Below are positions 34,811 to 42,107 of a DNA stretch of 64,000 bases, piece by piece. Origin of the DNA: Albidovulum inexpectatum. GTDB lineage: Bacteria > Pseudomonadota > Alphaproteobacteria > Rhodobacterales > Rhodobacteraceae. The notes beneath the pieces were generated by a model. That model was not told the DNA's origin, made no database searches, and saw only the letters and a list, made by a program, of their open reading frames with translations. The stretch is taken from assembly GCF_002927635.1 (NCBI RefSeq), contig NZ_PRDS01000004.1, positions 1 through 64,000 of the forward strand. Reading direction: 5' to 3'. The position numbers were made by a program, and so were the translations under genes. Every line of letters starts with the position of its first letter. Within the stretch, counting starts at the first letter, position 1.

Positions 34811-34826
34811 CTTCCCCGCGGGGAAG
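34811..34826. repeat. 16-bp palindrome, copy 4 (candidate parS/operator upstream of parA)
   Basis: CTTCCCCGCGGGGAAG, about 90 bp upstream of parA and beside the candidate promoter. The position suits both a centromere site and an operator for ParA/ParB autoregulation. Confidence 0.7.
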
Positions 34827-35077
34827 GGAAGGCCGTGCCGGGCCCATGGAATCAGGCCCGATTCGCGCGGACGGGGCAGGGGACAGGCCGAATCGCCCCA
34901 CCATGGCGAATCGGGCGCGGGCCCGGCCGATCTAGGGGGACACCAGATCGCGCCACGCCACATATTGGGGGACAAAAAGCCGCCAATAGGGGACGCTCAG
35001 GATGGCCCCCAATACCATTGATACCCTTTTCTTCGAAATGGTTTGGGGTCAGGGGACCGGGCCCGGTGGCCGGCTGC

Positions 35078-35106
35078 TTGACAGAATCGAAAAACTGGAC
35101 GCTAAT
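35078..35106 (+). promoter_or_regulatory. Candidate promoter of the initiator gene
   Basis: TTGACA (35078-35083), a 17-base spacer, then GCTAAT (35101-35106). It reads toward the initiator gene and leaves a leader of roughly 145 bases that begins with a strong hairpin (35110-35154). Confidence 0.5.
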
Positions 35107-35109
35107 GGC

Positions 35110-35154
35110 CTTGGCTGCTGAAAGAACGTTGACTTAACCACTCTTTCAGCCAAG
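35110..35154 (+). promoter_or_regulatory. Hairpin in the initiator leader
   Basis: CTTGGCTGCTGAAAGA (35110-35125) pairs with TCTTTCAGCCAAG (35142-35154), with a three-base bulge and a loop of 16 bases. It sits just after the candidate promoter, where plasmid initiator genes are often controlled by attenuation, antisense RNA or initiator autorepression. The loop contains GTTGACTTAACCAC. Confidence 0.5.
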
Positions 35155-35256
35155 AAGGTCATAAGGCCCAGGCCCAGAGGCAGAATCGATCGGGGTCACG
35201 CAAACGGGTCCGGCAGGGATCTGCGCGCCGGTCGCGGCAAGGAACAGGAGAGTGAC

Positions 35257-35952
35257 ATGCAGCTGGCCCGGCCCGTCGGGCGCGAAGCGGCATCGCGCAA
35301 ATATGACATCCTCTCGGCGCTGATGGCCTTTGCGCTGGCCCAGGACAAGCATGTCCAGCGCCAGGTGATGCGGCTGATGGCGCTGATCACCACGCGCTAT
35401 AACTGGCAGCGCGACGAACTGACCATGGGCCAGGCCGAGATCGCGCGGCTGTGGTCGGTGGACGAACGAACCGTCAAGCGCGAGATGGCGCGGCTGCGCG
35501 CCAAGGGTTGGCTGGTGCTGAAACGGCAGGGCGCGCGCGGGCGTGTCAGCTGCTATGGCATCGACCTGAACCGGATGATGGAGGATACCCGCCCGGCCTG
35601 GCCGCTGATCGGAGAGGATTTCGTCGAACGGATGACCGGCCGCGACCGCGGCGCCGAAGCGGGGCAGGGGGGTGCGCCCACCAATGTCGTGCCGCTGCGC
35701 CCGGTGCCCTCGCCGGACAGGGACGGGGGGCTGTGGGCGCGCGTGCAGGCCCGGCTGCATGCCGAGGATGCCGCGATCTATGGCGCGTGGTTTCATGCGC
35801 TGACCGAGATCGGGCAGGAGGAGGGCTGTCTGACGCTGGCCGCGCCGACGCGCTTTCATGCGACTTATGTCCAGTCCAACCTGCGCGAGCGGCTGATGCG
35901 CGCGCTGCGGCGCGAGGACCCTTCGATCCGCGAGGTCCGGGTGATCGCCTGA
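35257..35952 (+). CDS. DnaA-like plasmid replication initiator
   Basis: A 231-residue protein. The N-terminal half (about 1-110) contains a winged helix-turn-helix (LTMGQAEIARLWSVDERTVKREMARLRAKGWLVLKRQG). After a variable linker, the C-terminal 75 residues (LWARVQARLHAEDAAIYGAWF...LTLAAPTRFHATYVQSNL) match domain I of DnaA. There is no AAA+ ATPase or DnaA domain IV. Local DnaA similarity of this kind is known from the DnaA-like plasmid replicases of Rhodobacterales. The gene lies beside parAB and an iteron-like region, which supports the assignment. AGGAG lies seven bases before the ATG. It converges on the ribokinase gene with a 19-bp gap. Confidence 0.82.
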   Translation: MQLARPVGREAASRKYDILSALMAFALAQDKHVQRQVMRLMALITTRYNWQRDELTMGQAEIARLWSVDERTVKREMARLRAKGWLVLKRQGARGRVSCYGIDLNRMMEDTRPAWPLIGEDFVERMTGRDRGAEAGQGGAPTNVVPLRPVPSPDRDGGLWARVQARLHAEDAAIYGAWFHALTEIGQEEGCLTLAAPTRFHATYVQSNLRERLMRALRREDPSIREVRVIA

Positions 35953-35971
35953 CCGGGGTGGCCGGTTGTAT

Positions 35972-36868
35972 TCAGGCGCTGCACAATCGGTCCACGTCGG
36001 CGCGCGCGGGGATCGCGGCCTGGGCCCCGGGGCGGGTGCAGGTCAGGCTGCCCGCCGCCACGCCAAGCCCAAGCGCATCGGGCAGGGGGGCGCCTTCGGC
36101 CAGCGCCGCGGCGAAATAGCCGCAGAAGGCATCGCCCGCGCCGACCGTGTCGATTGCCTCGACGACGGGGGCGGGGGCCGAAACCGGGGGCTGGCCCGGT
36201 GCGCAGGCGAGAGCGCCGCGGGGGCCCAGCGTGGCCACCACGATGCGGCCCAGACGCGCGGCAAGGGTTTCGGGGCTGTCGTCGGGCGCGCCGATTGCGC
36301 GCGCCAGCCCGGCCAGTTCGTGTTCGTTGCCGATGACGATATCGGCCTCGGCCGCCACCTGTTCGGTCCAGTCCTTCAGCGGCGCGATGTTCAGGATCGA
36401 CCGCGCCCCGGCGCTGCGCGCGGCGGCGATGGCCTCGGCCACGGCGGCCCGGGGTATTTCCTGTTGCAACAGCAAAACGTCATGCGGTCCAAGCCCGATG
36501 CAGGCAGCGCGCGCCAAGAGCGCATCGACCCGCCCGTTCGCGCCGGGATGGACCATGATGGCGTTCTCGCCGTCCTCGGCCACCATGATCAGCGCCGCGC
36601 CGGTGGGTTCGTCGAGCCGCGCAACCGCCTCCAGGTCGATCCCGGCCTGGTGCAGATTGGCCAGCGCCAGATCCGCATGGCTGTCGCGCCCGACCGCGCC
36701 GGCCATGGCGACCCGCACACCGGCCCGCGCCGCGGCCAGCGCCTGATTGGCGCCCTTGCCGCCGGGCGCCAGGAAATGGTGCGTCGCGGGCACCGTTTCG
36801 CCGGGGCCGGGCAGGCGCGCCCCTTTCATCGTGATGTCGATGTTGATCGAGCCCAGAACGCGGATCAT
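35972..36868 (-). CDS. rbsK: Ribokinase
   Basis: A 298-residue PfkB-family kinase that phosphorylates D-ribose with ATP in the cytoplasm. Signatures: VLGSINIDITMKGARLPGPGETV, APGGKGANQALAAARAG (substrate GG motif), LLLQQEIP, IGNEHELAGLA, and the catalytic DTVGAGDAFCGYFAAAL with the anion-hole GAGD. Length is normal for RbsK. No ribose transporter is nearby, so it stands alone between the replicon backbone and the decoration operon. Confidence 0.92.
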   Translation of the reverse strand: MIRVLGSINIDITMKGARLPGPGETVPATHHFLAPGGKGANQALAAARAGVRVAMAGAVGRDSHADLALANLHQAGIDLEAVARLDEPTGAALIMVAEDGENAIMVHPGANGRVDALLARAACIGLGPHDVLLLQQEIPRAAVAEAIAAARSAGARSILNIAPLKDWTEQVAAEADIVIGNEHELAGLARAIGAPDDSPETLAARLGRIVVATLGPRGALACAPGQPPVSAPAPVVEAIDTVGAGDAFCGYFAAALAEGAPLPDALGLGVAAGSLTCTRPGAQAAIPARADVDRLCSA

Positions 36869-37008
36869 CCCATCCCCTTAGCCTGTCGTCTGCAGGGGCG
36901 CAGAATGCCGCCCCCGCGCGCCGGGGTAAAGGGGGGGCGGATCGGGCGTTGCAATGGCGCGCGACCCCCGGCATCTTGGCCGCAAACCAGAGGGGAAGGA
37001 ACAGGCGC

Positions 37009-38598
37009 TTGAGTCACGAGTATCGCATCGCCGCGCTGTGGATGGAGGGACCGCTGAGCTGGCTGGACCAGCTGTGCCTGGTGTCCTTTCGCGACGCGGG
37101 GCACCATGTCACGCTGTATCATTATGGCCCCGTGCCCAACATCCCCGAGGGGATCGAGGCCGCCGATGCCGCGCAGATCCTGCCCCGGACGGGGTTCCTG
37201 CAGCATGAACGCACCGGCAGCCCGGCGCTGCATTCCGACCTGTTCCGCTATCACCTGCTGGCCAAATGCGACCGCACGATCTGGGCCGATACCGATGCCT
37301 ATTGCCGCGCGCCCTTTCGGACGGAAACGGGGCATTTCTTTGGCTGGGAATCCGATCACCACATCAATGGCGGCGTGCTGGGCCTGCCTGCGGACAGCGA
37401 GGCGCTGGGGCGGCTTCTGGACTTCACCGCTGACGAATTCGCGATCCCGCCCTGGTTCGACGCCGAAGAGCGCGCGCGGCTTGAAGCCCTGCGCGATGCG
37501 GGCAATCCCGTCCATGCGGGCGAAATGCCCTGGGGCGTCTGGGGGCCCCATGCGCTGACCCATTTCCTGCACGAGACGGGCGAGGCGAAATACGCCCTGC
37601 CGCGCGCGGCGCTGTATCCGATCTCGTTCAAGGAGCGGCGCAACATGCTCAAGCCGGGGCTGGACCTGTCGCGCTGGATCCGGCCCGAGACGGTTTCGAT
37701 CCATTTCTATGGCCGGCGGATGCGCAAGCGCCTGGTCGAGAAGGAGGGCGGCCGCCCCCATCCCGACAGCCTGATCGGCCGGCTGGTGGCGCGCCACGGG
37801 ATCGACATGGACGCCGCACCCCTGCCGGGGCTGCCGCCGCAGGCCGACGCCGCGCGCGCAGAGACGGCCCGCGCCCCGGCAATGCCGAAACCCTCGGCAG
37901 CGGACAGACCCGCCGCGCCGGAAGGCTGGCGCACGCTGACGGATCTGGCCGATGCGTTCGGGTCGGACAAGGGCGCGCGCAAGCATCGCTATACCGAATT
38001 GTACGAAATGCTGTTTCGCCCGATCCGCCGGCGCAAGCTGCGTTTCGTCGAGATGGGCCTGCTGATCGGGGGGCCGGAACATGGCAACCCGGCCGGGCGC
38101 GAAACCCGCGATGCGCCCTCGATCCGGATGTGGCTGGAATATTTCCCCAAGGCCCAGATCATCGGGCTGGATGTTTCGGATTTCTCGTGGTTCGACCATC
38201 CGCGCTTTCGGTTCGTCCAATGCGACATGGGCGACCGGATCGCGCTGGCCCGCGCGGGCGAGGAGATCGGCCAGGCCGATATCATGATCGACGATGCCTC
38301 GCATGCCTCGCATCACCAGCAGCTGGCCCTGGCCGAGCTGTTCCCGCGGCTGAATTCGGGCGGGCTGTATATCATCGAGGACCTGCGCTGGCAGCCGGCC
38401 GACATGGAGACGATGGGCTGGCCCAAGACGGCCGAGCTGTTCCGCGCCTATCAGAAGACCGGCCGCTTCAGCCATCCCGATCCGGGGATCGAGAGCACGC
38501 TGAACCGCCTGGCCCACGACATGCAGGGCGTCTTCGTCTTTCCGGCCCATTACCGCAAGGACCGCCGCGACCAGGTCCTGGTGATCCACAAGAGGTAG
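37009..38598 (+). CDS. Fused GT32-like glycosyltransferase and CmcI/MycE-type methyltransferase
   Basis: A 529-residue bifunctional protein that opens a seven-gene operon. Residues 1-270 are a capsule-type glycosyltransferase (IAALWMEGPLSWLDQLCLVSF, metal motif WADTDAYC with D94 and D96, NGGVLGLPADSEALG, SIHFYGRRMR). After a Pro/Ala linker (about 271-305), residues 306-529 resemble class I methyltransferases of the MycE/cephalosporin-hydroxylase-like group (LADAFGSDKGARKHRYTELYEMLF, FVEMGLLIGG, IIGLDVSDFSW, DIMIDDASHASHHQQ, GGLYIIEDLRW). The start is TTG at 37009, preceded by GGAAGGAA; it aligns with the start of the paralogous next gene (MAPEYQVASLWIGG). The likely job is adding and O-methylating a sugar. 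Confidence 0.78.
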   Translation: MSHEYRIAALWMEGPLSWLDQLCLVSFRDAGHHVTLYHYGPVPNIPEGIEAADAAQILPRTGFLQHERTGSPALHSDLFRYHLLAKCDRTIWADTDAYCRAPFRTETGHFFGWESDHHINGGVLGLPADSEALGRLLDFTADEFAIPPWFDAEERARLEALRDAGNPVHAGEMPWGVWGPHALTHFLHETGEAKYALPRAALYPISFKERRNMLKPGLDLSRWIRPETVSIHFYGRRMRKRLVEKEGGRPHPDSLIGRLVARHGIDMDAAPLPGLPPQADAARAETARAPAMPKPSAADRPAAPEGWRTLTDLADAFGSDKGARKHRYTELYEMLFRPIRRRKLRFVEMGLLIGGPEHGNPAGRETRDAPSIRMWLEYFPKAQIIGLDVSDFSWFDHPRFRFVQCDMGDRIALARAGEEIGQADIMIDDASHASHHQQLALAELFPRLNSGGLYIIEDLRWQPADMETMGWPKTAELFRAYQKTGRFSHPDPGIESTLNRLAHDMQGVFVFPAHYRKDRRDQVLVIHKR

Positions 38599-38600
38599 GA

Positions 38601-39359
38601 ATGGCCCCCGAATACCAGGTCGCCAGTCTCTGGATCGGCGGGGCGCTTGGCCCGGTCGAAAGGATCTGCCTCGAATCCTTTCTGCGCGTGGGCCAGCACG
38701 TGATCCTGTTCACCTATGGCGCGGTTTCAGGCGTGCCCGAAGGCGTCGAGATCCGTGACGCCGCCCAGATCCTGCCGGCCCGGCCGATGATCCGTCACGA
38801 CCAGCCGGGATCGCCGCGCCATGGCTCGCCCGCGCCGCATGCGGACCGGTTCCGCTATCTGATGCTGGCGCGGATGGAAAGGACGATCTGGGTGGATACC
38901 GATGCCTATTGCCTGCGCCCGCTGCAGCCGGTGGACGGGCATCTTCATGCCATCGAGGACGAGGCGCGGGGCCGGGTGGCGAACGGCGTTCTGGCCCTGC
39001 CGCCCGATTCCGAGGCGCTGGGGCGGCTGATCGAGCTGACCGCGCAGCCGCCACGCGATCTGCCCTGGGGGGCACGGGGGCCGCGCGCGCTGACCCGGGC
39101 CTTGCGCCAGAGCGGGGAGATCCGCCATGCCGCCCGGCGCGAGGTCCTGTATCCCGTGCCCTACCGCCAGCGCCACGCCTTGTTGCAGCGCGGGCAAAGA
39201 CTGCGGCAATGGCTGAGCGGGGACAGTGTCTCGGTCCATCTTTACGGGTCGTGGATGCGCGCGCGGCTGGCGGCCCCGCCGGACGGGCTGCCCCGCCGGG
39301 GATCGATCATGGGGCGTCTGATGGCGCGGCACGGGCTGTATCTCGGGGCGGGGGCATGA
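38601..39359 (+). CDS. GT32-like glycosyltransferase, paralogue of the preceding domain
   Basis: A 252-residue enzyme collinear with the N-terminal half of its upstream neighbour: EYQVASLWIGGALGPVERICLESF, metal motif WVDTDAYC (D99, D101), NGVLALPPDSEALGRLIEL, SVHLYGSWMRARL, GRLMARHGLY. It is probably a tandem duplicate with a different donor or acceptor. It starts two bases after the previous stop and overlaps the next gene by ATGA. Confidence 0.78.
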   Translation: MAPEYQVASLWIGGALGPVERICLESFLRVGQHVILFTYGAVSGVPEGVEIRDAAQILPARPMIRHDQPGSPRHGSPAPHADRFRYLMLARMERTIWVDTDAYCLRPLQPVDGHLHAIEDEARGRVANGVLALPPDSEALGRLIELTAQPPRDLPWGARGPRALTRALRQSGEIRHAARREVLYPVPYRQRHALLQRGQRLRQWLSGDSVSVHLYGSWMRARLAAPPDGLPRRGSIMGRLMARHGLYLGAGA

Positions 39360-40375
39360 GCGTGACGCTGCCGGATCTGCCGCTGCCCGAATCCGCGAAG
39401 GGGCGCATCGTGATCACCTGCATGCGCAACGAAGGCGCATGGATCGTCGAATGGATCGCCTGGCACCTTGCCGCGGGATTCGGCCATTTCCTGGTCTATA
39501 CCAATGATTGCGAGGACCCGACCGAGGCCATACTGGACCGCCTGGGCGAGATGGGCCTGGTCACGCGGCGCGACAACGCGCGCAAGGCGGGACAGCGGGC
39601 AAGCTACCAGATCCGCGCCTTGCGCCGGGCGCGGCGCGAGGATCTGGTGCGCGCCGCCGAATGGGCGGCGATCCTGGACGCCGATGAATTCCTGGCCATC
39701 AAGGCCGGAGAAGGGCGGCTGGACGATTTGTTCGCCGCCGCCGGCCCGGCCGATGTCGTCTCGATCCCGTGGCGGGTCTTCGGGTCGGGCGGGCGGCTGG
39801 ATTATGACCGGGGGCCCGTCACGCGCGCCTTTCGCCTGGCCGCGCCGGAATTCTGCCCGCGCCCGGCACAGGCCTGGGGGATGAAGTCGCTGTTCCGGCC
39901 CGACCGGATCGAGGTCTTTGGCCTGCACCGTCCCAAGGTGCCCGCCGGGGGCGACTGGTCATCCATCCGCTGGGTGGATGCCGAAGGCCGCCCGATGCCC
40001 GAACGCTATCACGCGCTGGAGCGCGGCGGCTGGCGCTTCGGGCGCGACAACATCACCTACCGGGTCGCGCAGGTGAACCATTATGCCGTGAAATCGGCAC
40101 AAAGCTATCTGATGAAGGTGCTGCGCGGCTCGGCGCACGGGGGCATGCCGCGCGATGCGGGCTACTGGCGCGCGATGGACCGCAACGAGGTCGAGGACCG
40201 CTCGGCCGATCTTCTGGCCCCGGCGGCCGACCGGGTGATGGCGGCGCTGCTGTCCGATCCGGTGCTGGCCGATCTGCACCGCGCCGCGCAGGACTGGCAC
40301 GCGGCCGAGATCGAACGCGCGCTGAGCCGCGCCGACATGGCCAGCCTGATGGCCGCGCTGAGGGAGGACGCATGA
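39356..40375 (+). CDS. GT2_4/GT92-type glycosyltransferase
   Basis: A 339-residue enzyme. GRIVITCMRNEGAWIVEWIAWHLAAGFGHFLVYTNDCEDPTEAIL is the GT2_4 N-terminus, and WAAILDADEFLAI carries the catalytic DADE. Later NHYAVKSAQSYLMKVLRG matches the family C-terminal HY-x-KS motif. It is homologous at low level to the GT92-like protein at 28.1-29.0 kb. ATGA overlaps at both ends place it firmly in the operon. Confidence 0.85.
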   Translation: MSVTLPDLPLPESAKGRIVITCMRNEGAWIVEWIAWHLAAGFGHFLVYTNDCEDPTEAILDRLGEMGLVTRRDNARKAGQRASYQIRALRRARREDLVRAAEWAAILDADEFLAIKAGEGRLDDLFAAAGPADVVSIPWRVFGSGGRLDYDRGPVTRAFRLAAPEFCPRPAQAWGMKSLFRPDRIEVFGLHRPKVPAGGDWSSIRWVDAEGRPMPERYHALERGGWRFGRDNITYRVAQVNHYAVKSAQSYLMKVLRGSAHGGMPRDAGYWRAMDRNEVEDRSADLLAPAADRVMAALLSDPVLADLHRAAQDWHAAEIERALSRADMASLMAALREDA

Positions 40376-41289
40376 ACGATCTGTCCGGCCTGGACCGTGA
40401 AGCCTGGCGCCGCGCGTTGATGCGCATCGGCGACGAACAGGGATTCTACAAGGAGCTGGGCCCCCAGCACACCGCCCTGCATTCAAGGGGCGGGGACACG
40501 CTGGTCGTGACCTTCGAGAATCTCGACCATGTCTATGATTTCGCGGGCGACCGGTTGCCGTGGGGCTTTGGCTTCGTCAAGGCGCGGGGCTGGTCGATCC
40601 TTGGGCTAATGGCGCATGACTGGACGTGGTATCGCGACCCGGCGGTGTGGGACTTCTTCGACGAGCTGCGCGACAGCGGATTCTTCGACGATTTCCGCCG
40701 GGTGGTGTTCTACGGCGCCTCGATGGGGGGCTATGCGGCGGCGGCCTTCTCGGCGGCCCATCCGGGCGCGACGGTGGTGACGATCAGCCCGCAGGCCACG
40801 CTGGACCGTGCCGTCGTGCCCTGGGAGACGCGCTATCGCAAGGCCTGGGACCGCGATTTCCAAAGCCGCTATGGCTATGCCCCCGACATGATCGCCAGCG
40901 CCGGGCGGGTCTATCTGTTCCACGACCCGATGGCGCCGCTGGATGCGGGCCACGCGCGGCTGTTTCAGGGCGACAACATCCTGCGGCTGGATTGTCGCCA
41001 CATGGGCCACCGTATCGCCTCGGCGATGCAGGGGATGGGGATTTTGAAACCGGTCGTCGAGGGCGCGATCGAGGGCACGTTGACACGCGCCGACTTCTAC
41101 CGATTGCTGCGCGCGCGGCGCGACTTTCCGCGATACTGGCGCGAGATGCTGGACAAGCTGTCGCCGCAAGCGCGCCCGCGCCTGACGGCGATGCTGTGCC
41201 GGGCCTATCTGGCGCGCTGGCGGGGGCCGAAATTCCGCGCCGCATTGCGCGCGGCCGAGGCCGAGCTGGAAAGGCGGAGGGCGAAATGA
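40372..41289 (+). CDS. Alpha/beta hydrolase-fold protein, stand-alone form
   Basis: A 305-residue cytoplasmic protein. The core has DTLVVTFENL, a WYRDP segment, the nucleophile elbow GASMGG (S117), TISPQATLD, and the candidate acid and base D185 (FHDP) and H213 (CRHMGH), so a Ser-Asp-His triad seems complete. The C-terminal 80 residues are helical and basic. I do not recognise a characterised relative; homologues in Rhodobacterales glycan loci carry vague names. The same domain, with the triad kept, forms the C-terminal half of the fusion protein two genes downstream. Possible roles: deacylation or acyl/sulfate ester handling on the glycan. ATGA overlaps at both ends. Confidence 0.65.
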   Translation: MNDLSGLDREAWRRALMRIGDEQGFYKELGPQHTALHSRGGDTLVVTFENLDHVYDFAGDRLPWGFGFVKARGWSILGLMAHDWTWYRDPAVWDFFDELRDSGFFDDFRRVVFYGASMGGYAAAAFSAAHPGATVVTISPQATLDRAVVPWETRYRKAWDRDFQSRYGYAPDMIASAGRVYLFHDPMAPLDAGHARLFQGDNILRLDCRHMGHRIASAMQGMGILKPVVEGAIEGTLTRADFYRLLRARRDFPRYWREMLDKLSPQARPRLTAMLCRAYLARWRGPKFRAALRAAEAELERRRAK

Positions 41290-42107
41290 GCGAGGATCGG
41301 GCAGAGGCCGCCGAGCGCGCCCATGCGCGGCTGATGCGGGTGATGGATGTCGGGCAGCTGTTTCCCTCGGCCCCCCCGCGCGAGCTGATGGCCGAATACG
41401 ACCTGCCCGCCGATGCGTGGGATCACCTGACCCGTCGGCCGCAACGCAAGTATCTGTCGCGCCGGCGCAATATCCGCCGGGCCTGGAACCGTGTGCAGGT
41501 CTTTCTGCCCGAGCTGATGGGCGGCCCCGCGCAGGACGTGCTGGAGCTGTCCACCGCCCATGGCGCGGTGCTGGAGGTGCTGCGCCATTTCGGCCACCGC
41601 GTCACGGGAAACGACTATGCCAATTTCGTGGCGGCCGGCGAGGGCCGCACCCTGCTGCGCGCGCCGGGAGAGGCGATCACCGGCCGCGCGGTGGACGATT
41701 ACGGTATCCCCCTTGGCCCCGACGGCGCGCCCGCCGACTGGCCCTATCGCCCGATCATCGAAAGCATCGGCATCCCGATGAAGATCTTCGATTGTGGCCG
41801 CCTGCCCTGGCCGGTCGCCGACAAGTCCTTTGACGTCGTGCTGTCCCTGCAGGCGATCGAGCATTACTGCCACCCTTCAGGCTGGGACGAGATCGTGGCC
41901 GAGATGTGCCGCGTCGCCCGCCGGACGGTCGTGGTGCTGCTGAACCCGCTGCGGCCGGATCTGGCGCAGGATGCCGATTACGCGCGTGCGTTCGAGACCG
42001 CGCGGCTGCGCCTGCGGGACTGGGATCGCGATGGGTTCCGCTGCATCGGCTGTCACATCGCCTGGGGCCAGGCGCTGGGGTTCAAGCTGATGAGGTTGGC
42101 GTCATGA
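41286..42107 (+). CDS. SAM-dependent methyltransferase
   Basis: A 273-residue class I methyltransferase. DVLELSTAHGAVLEVLRHFGHRVTGNDYANF forms motif I with an unusual ELSTAHG instead of the E/D-x-G-x-G-x-G loop; FDVVLSLQAIEHYCHP corresponds to motif IV and RRTVVVLLNPL to the next strand. In this operon the acceptor is presumably a sugar or its modification. The weak motif I leaves cofactor binding slightly uncertain. ATGA overlaps at both ends. Confidence 0.75.
   Translation: MSEDRAEAAERAHARLMRVMDVGQLFPSAPPRELMAEYDLPADAWDHLTRRPQRKYLSRRRNIRRAWNRVQVFLPELMGGPAQDVLELSTAHGAVLEVLRHFGHRVTGNDYANFVAAGEGRTLLRAPGEAITGRAVDDYGIPLGPDGAPADWPYRPIIESIGIPMKIFDCGRLPWPVADKSFDVVLSLQAIEHYCHPSGWDEIVAEMCRVARRTVVVLLNPLRPDLAQDADYARAFETARLRLRDWDRDGFRCIGCHIAWGQALGFKLMRLAS

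Larger units (their letters stand above)
34827..35256. other. Probable replication origin between parA and the initiator gene
   Basis: No gene fits in this stretch. It contains short G-rich direct repeats resembling iterons: TAGGGGGACA (34933-34942), TTGGGGGACA (34965-34974), TAGGGGACG (34987-34995) and AGGGGACC (35051-35058). The inverted partner CCCCCAATA (35006-35014) mirrors TATTGGGGG at 34963-34971. Spacings of 32 and 22 bp are near whole helical turns. An AT-richer block (35011-35042) follows. Together with the initiator gene and parAB this is the expected place for the plasmid origin; unwinding and binding are inferred. Confidence 0.55.
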
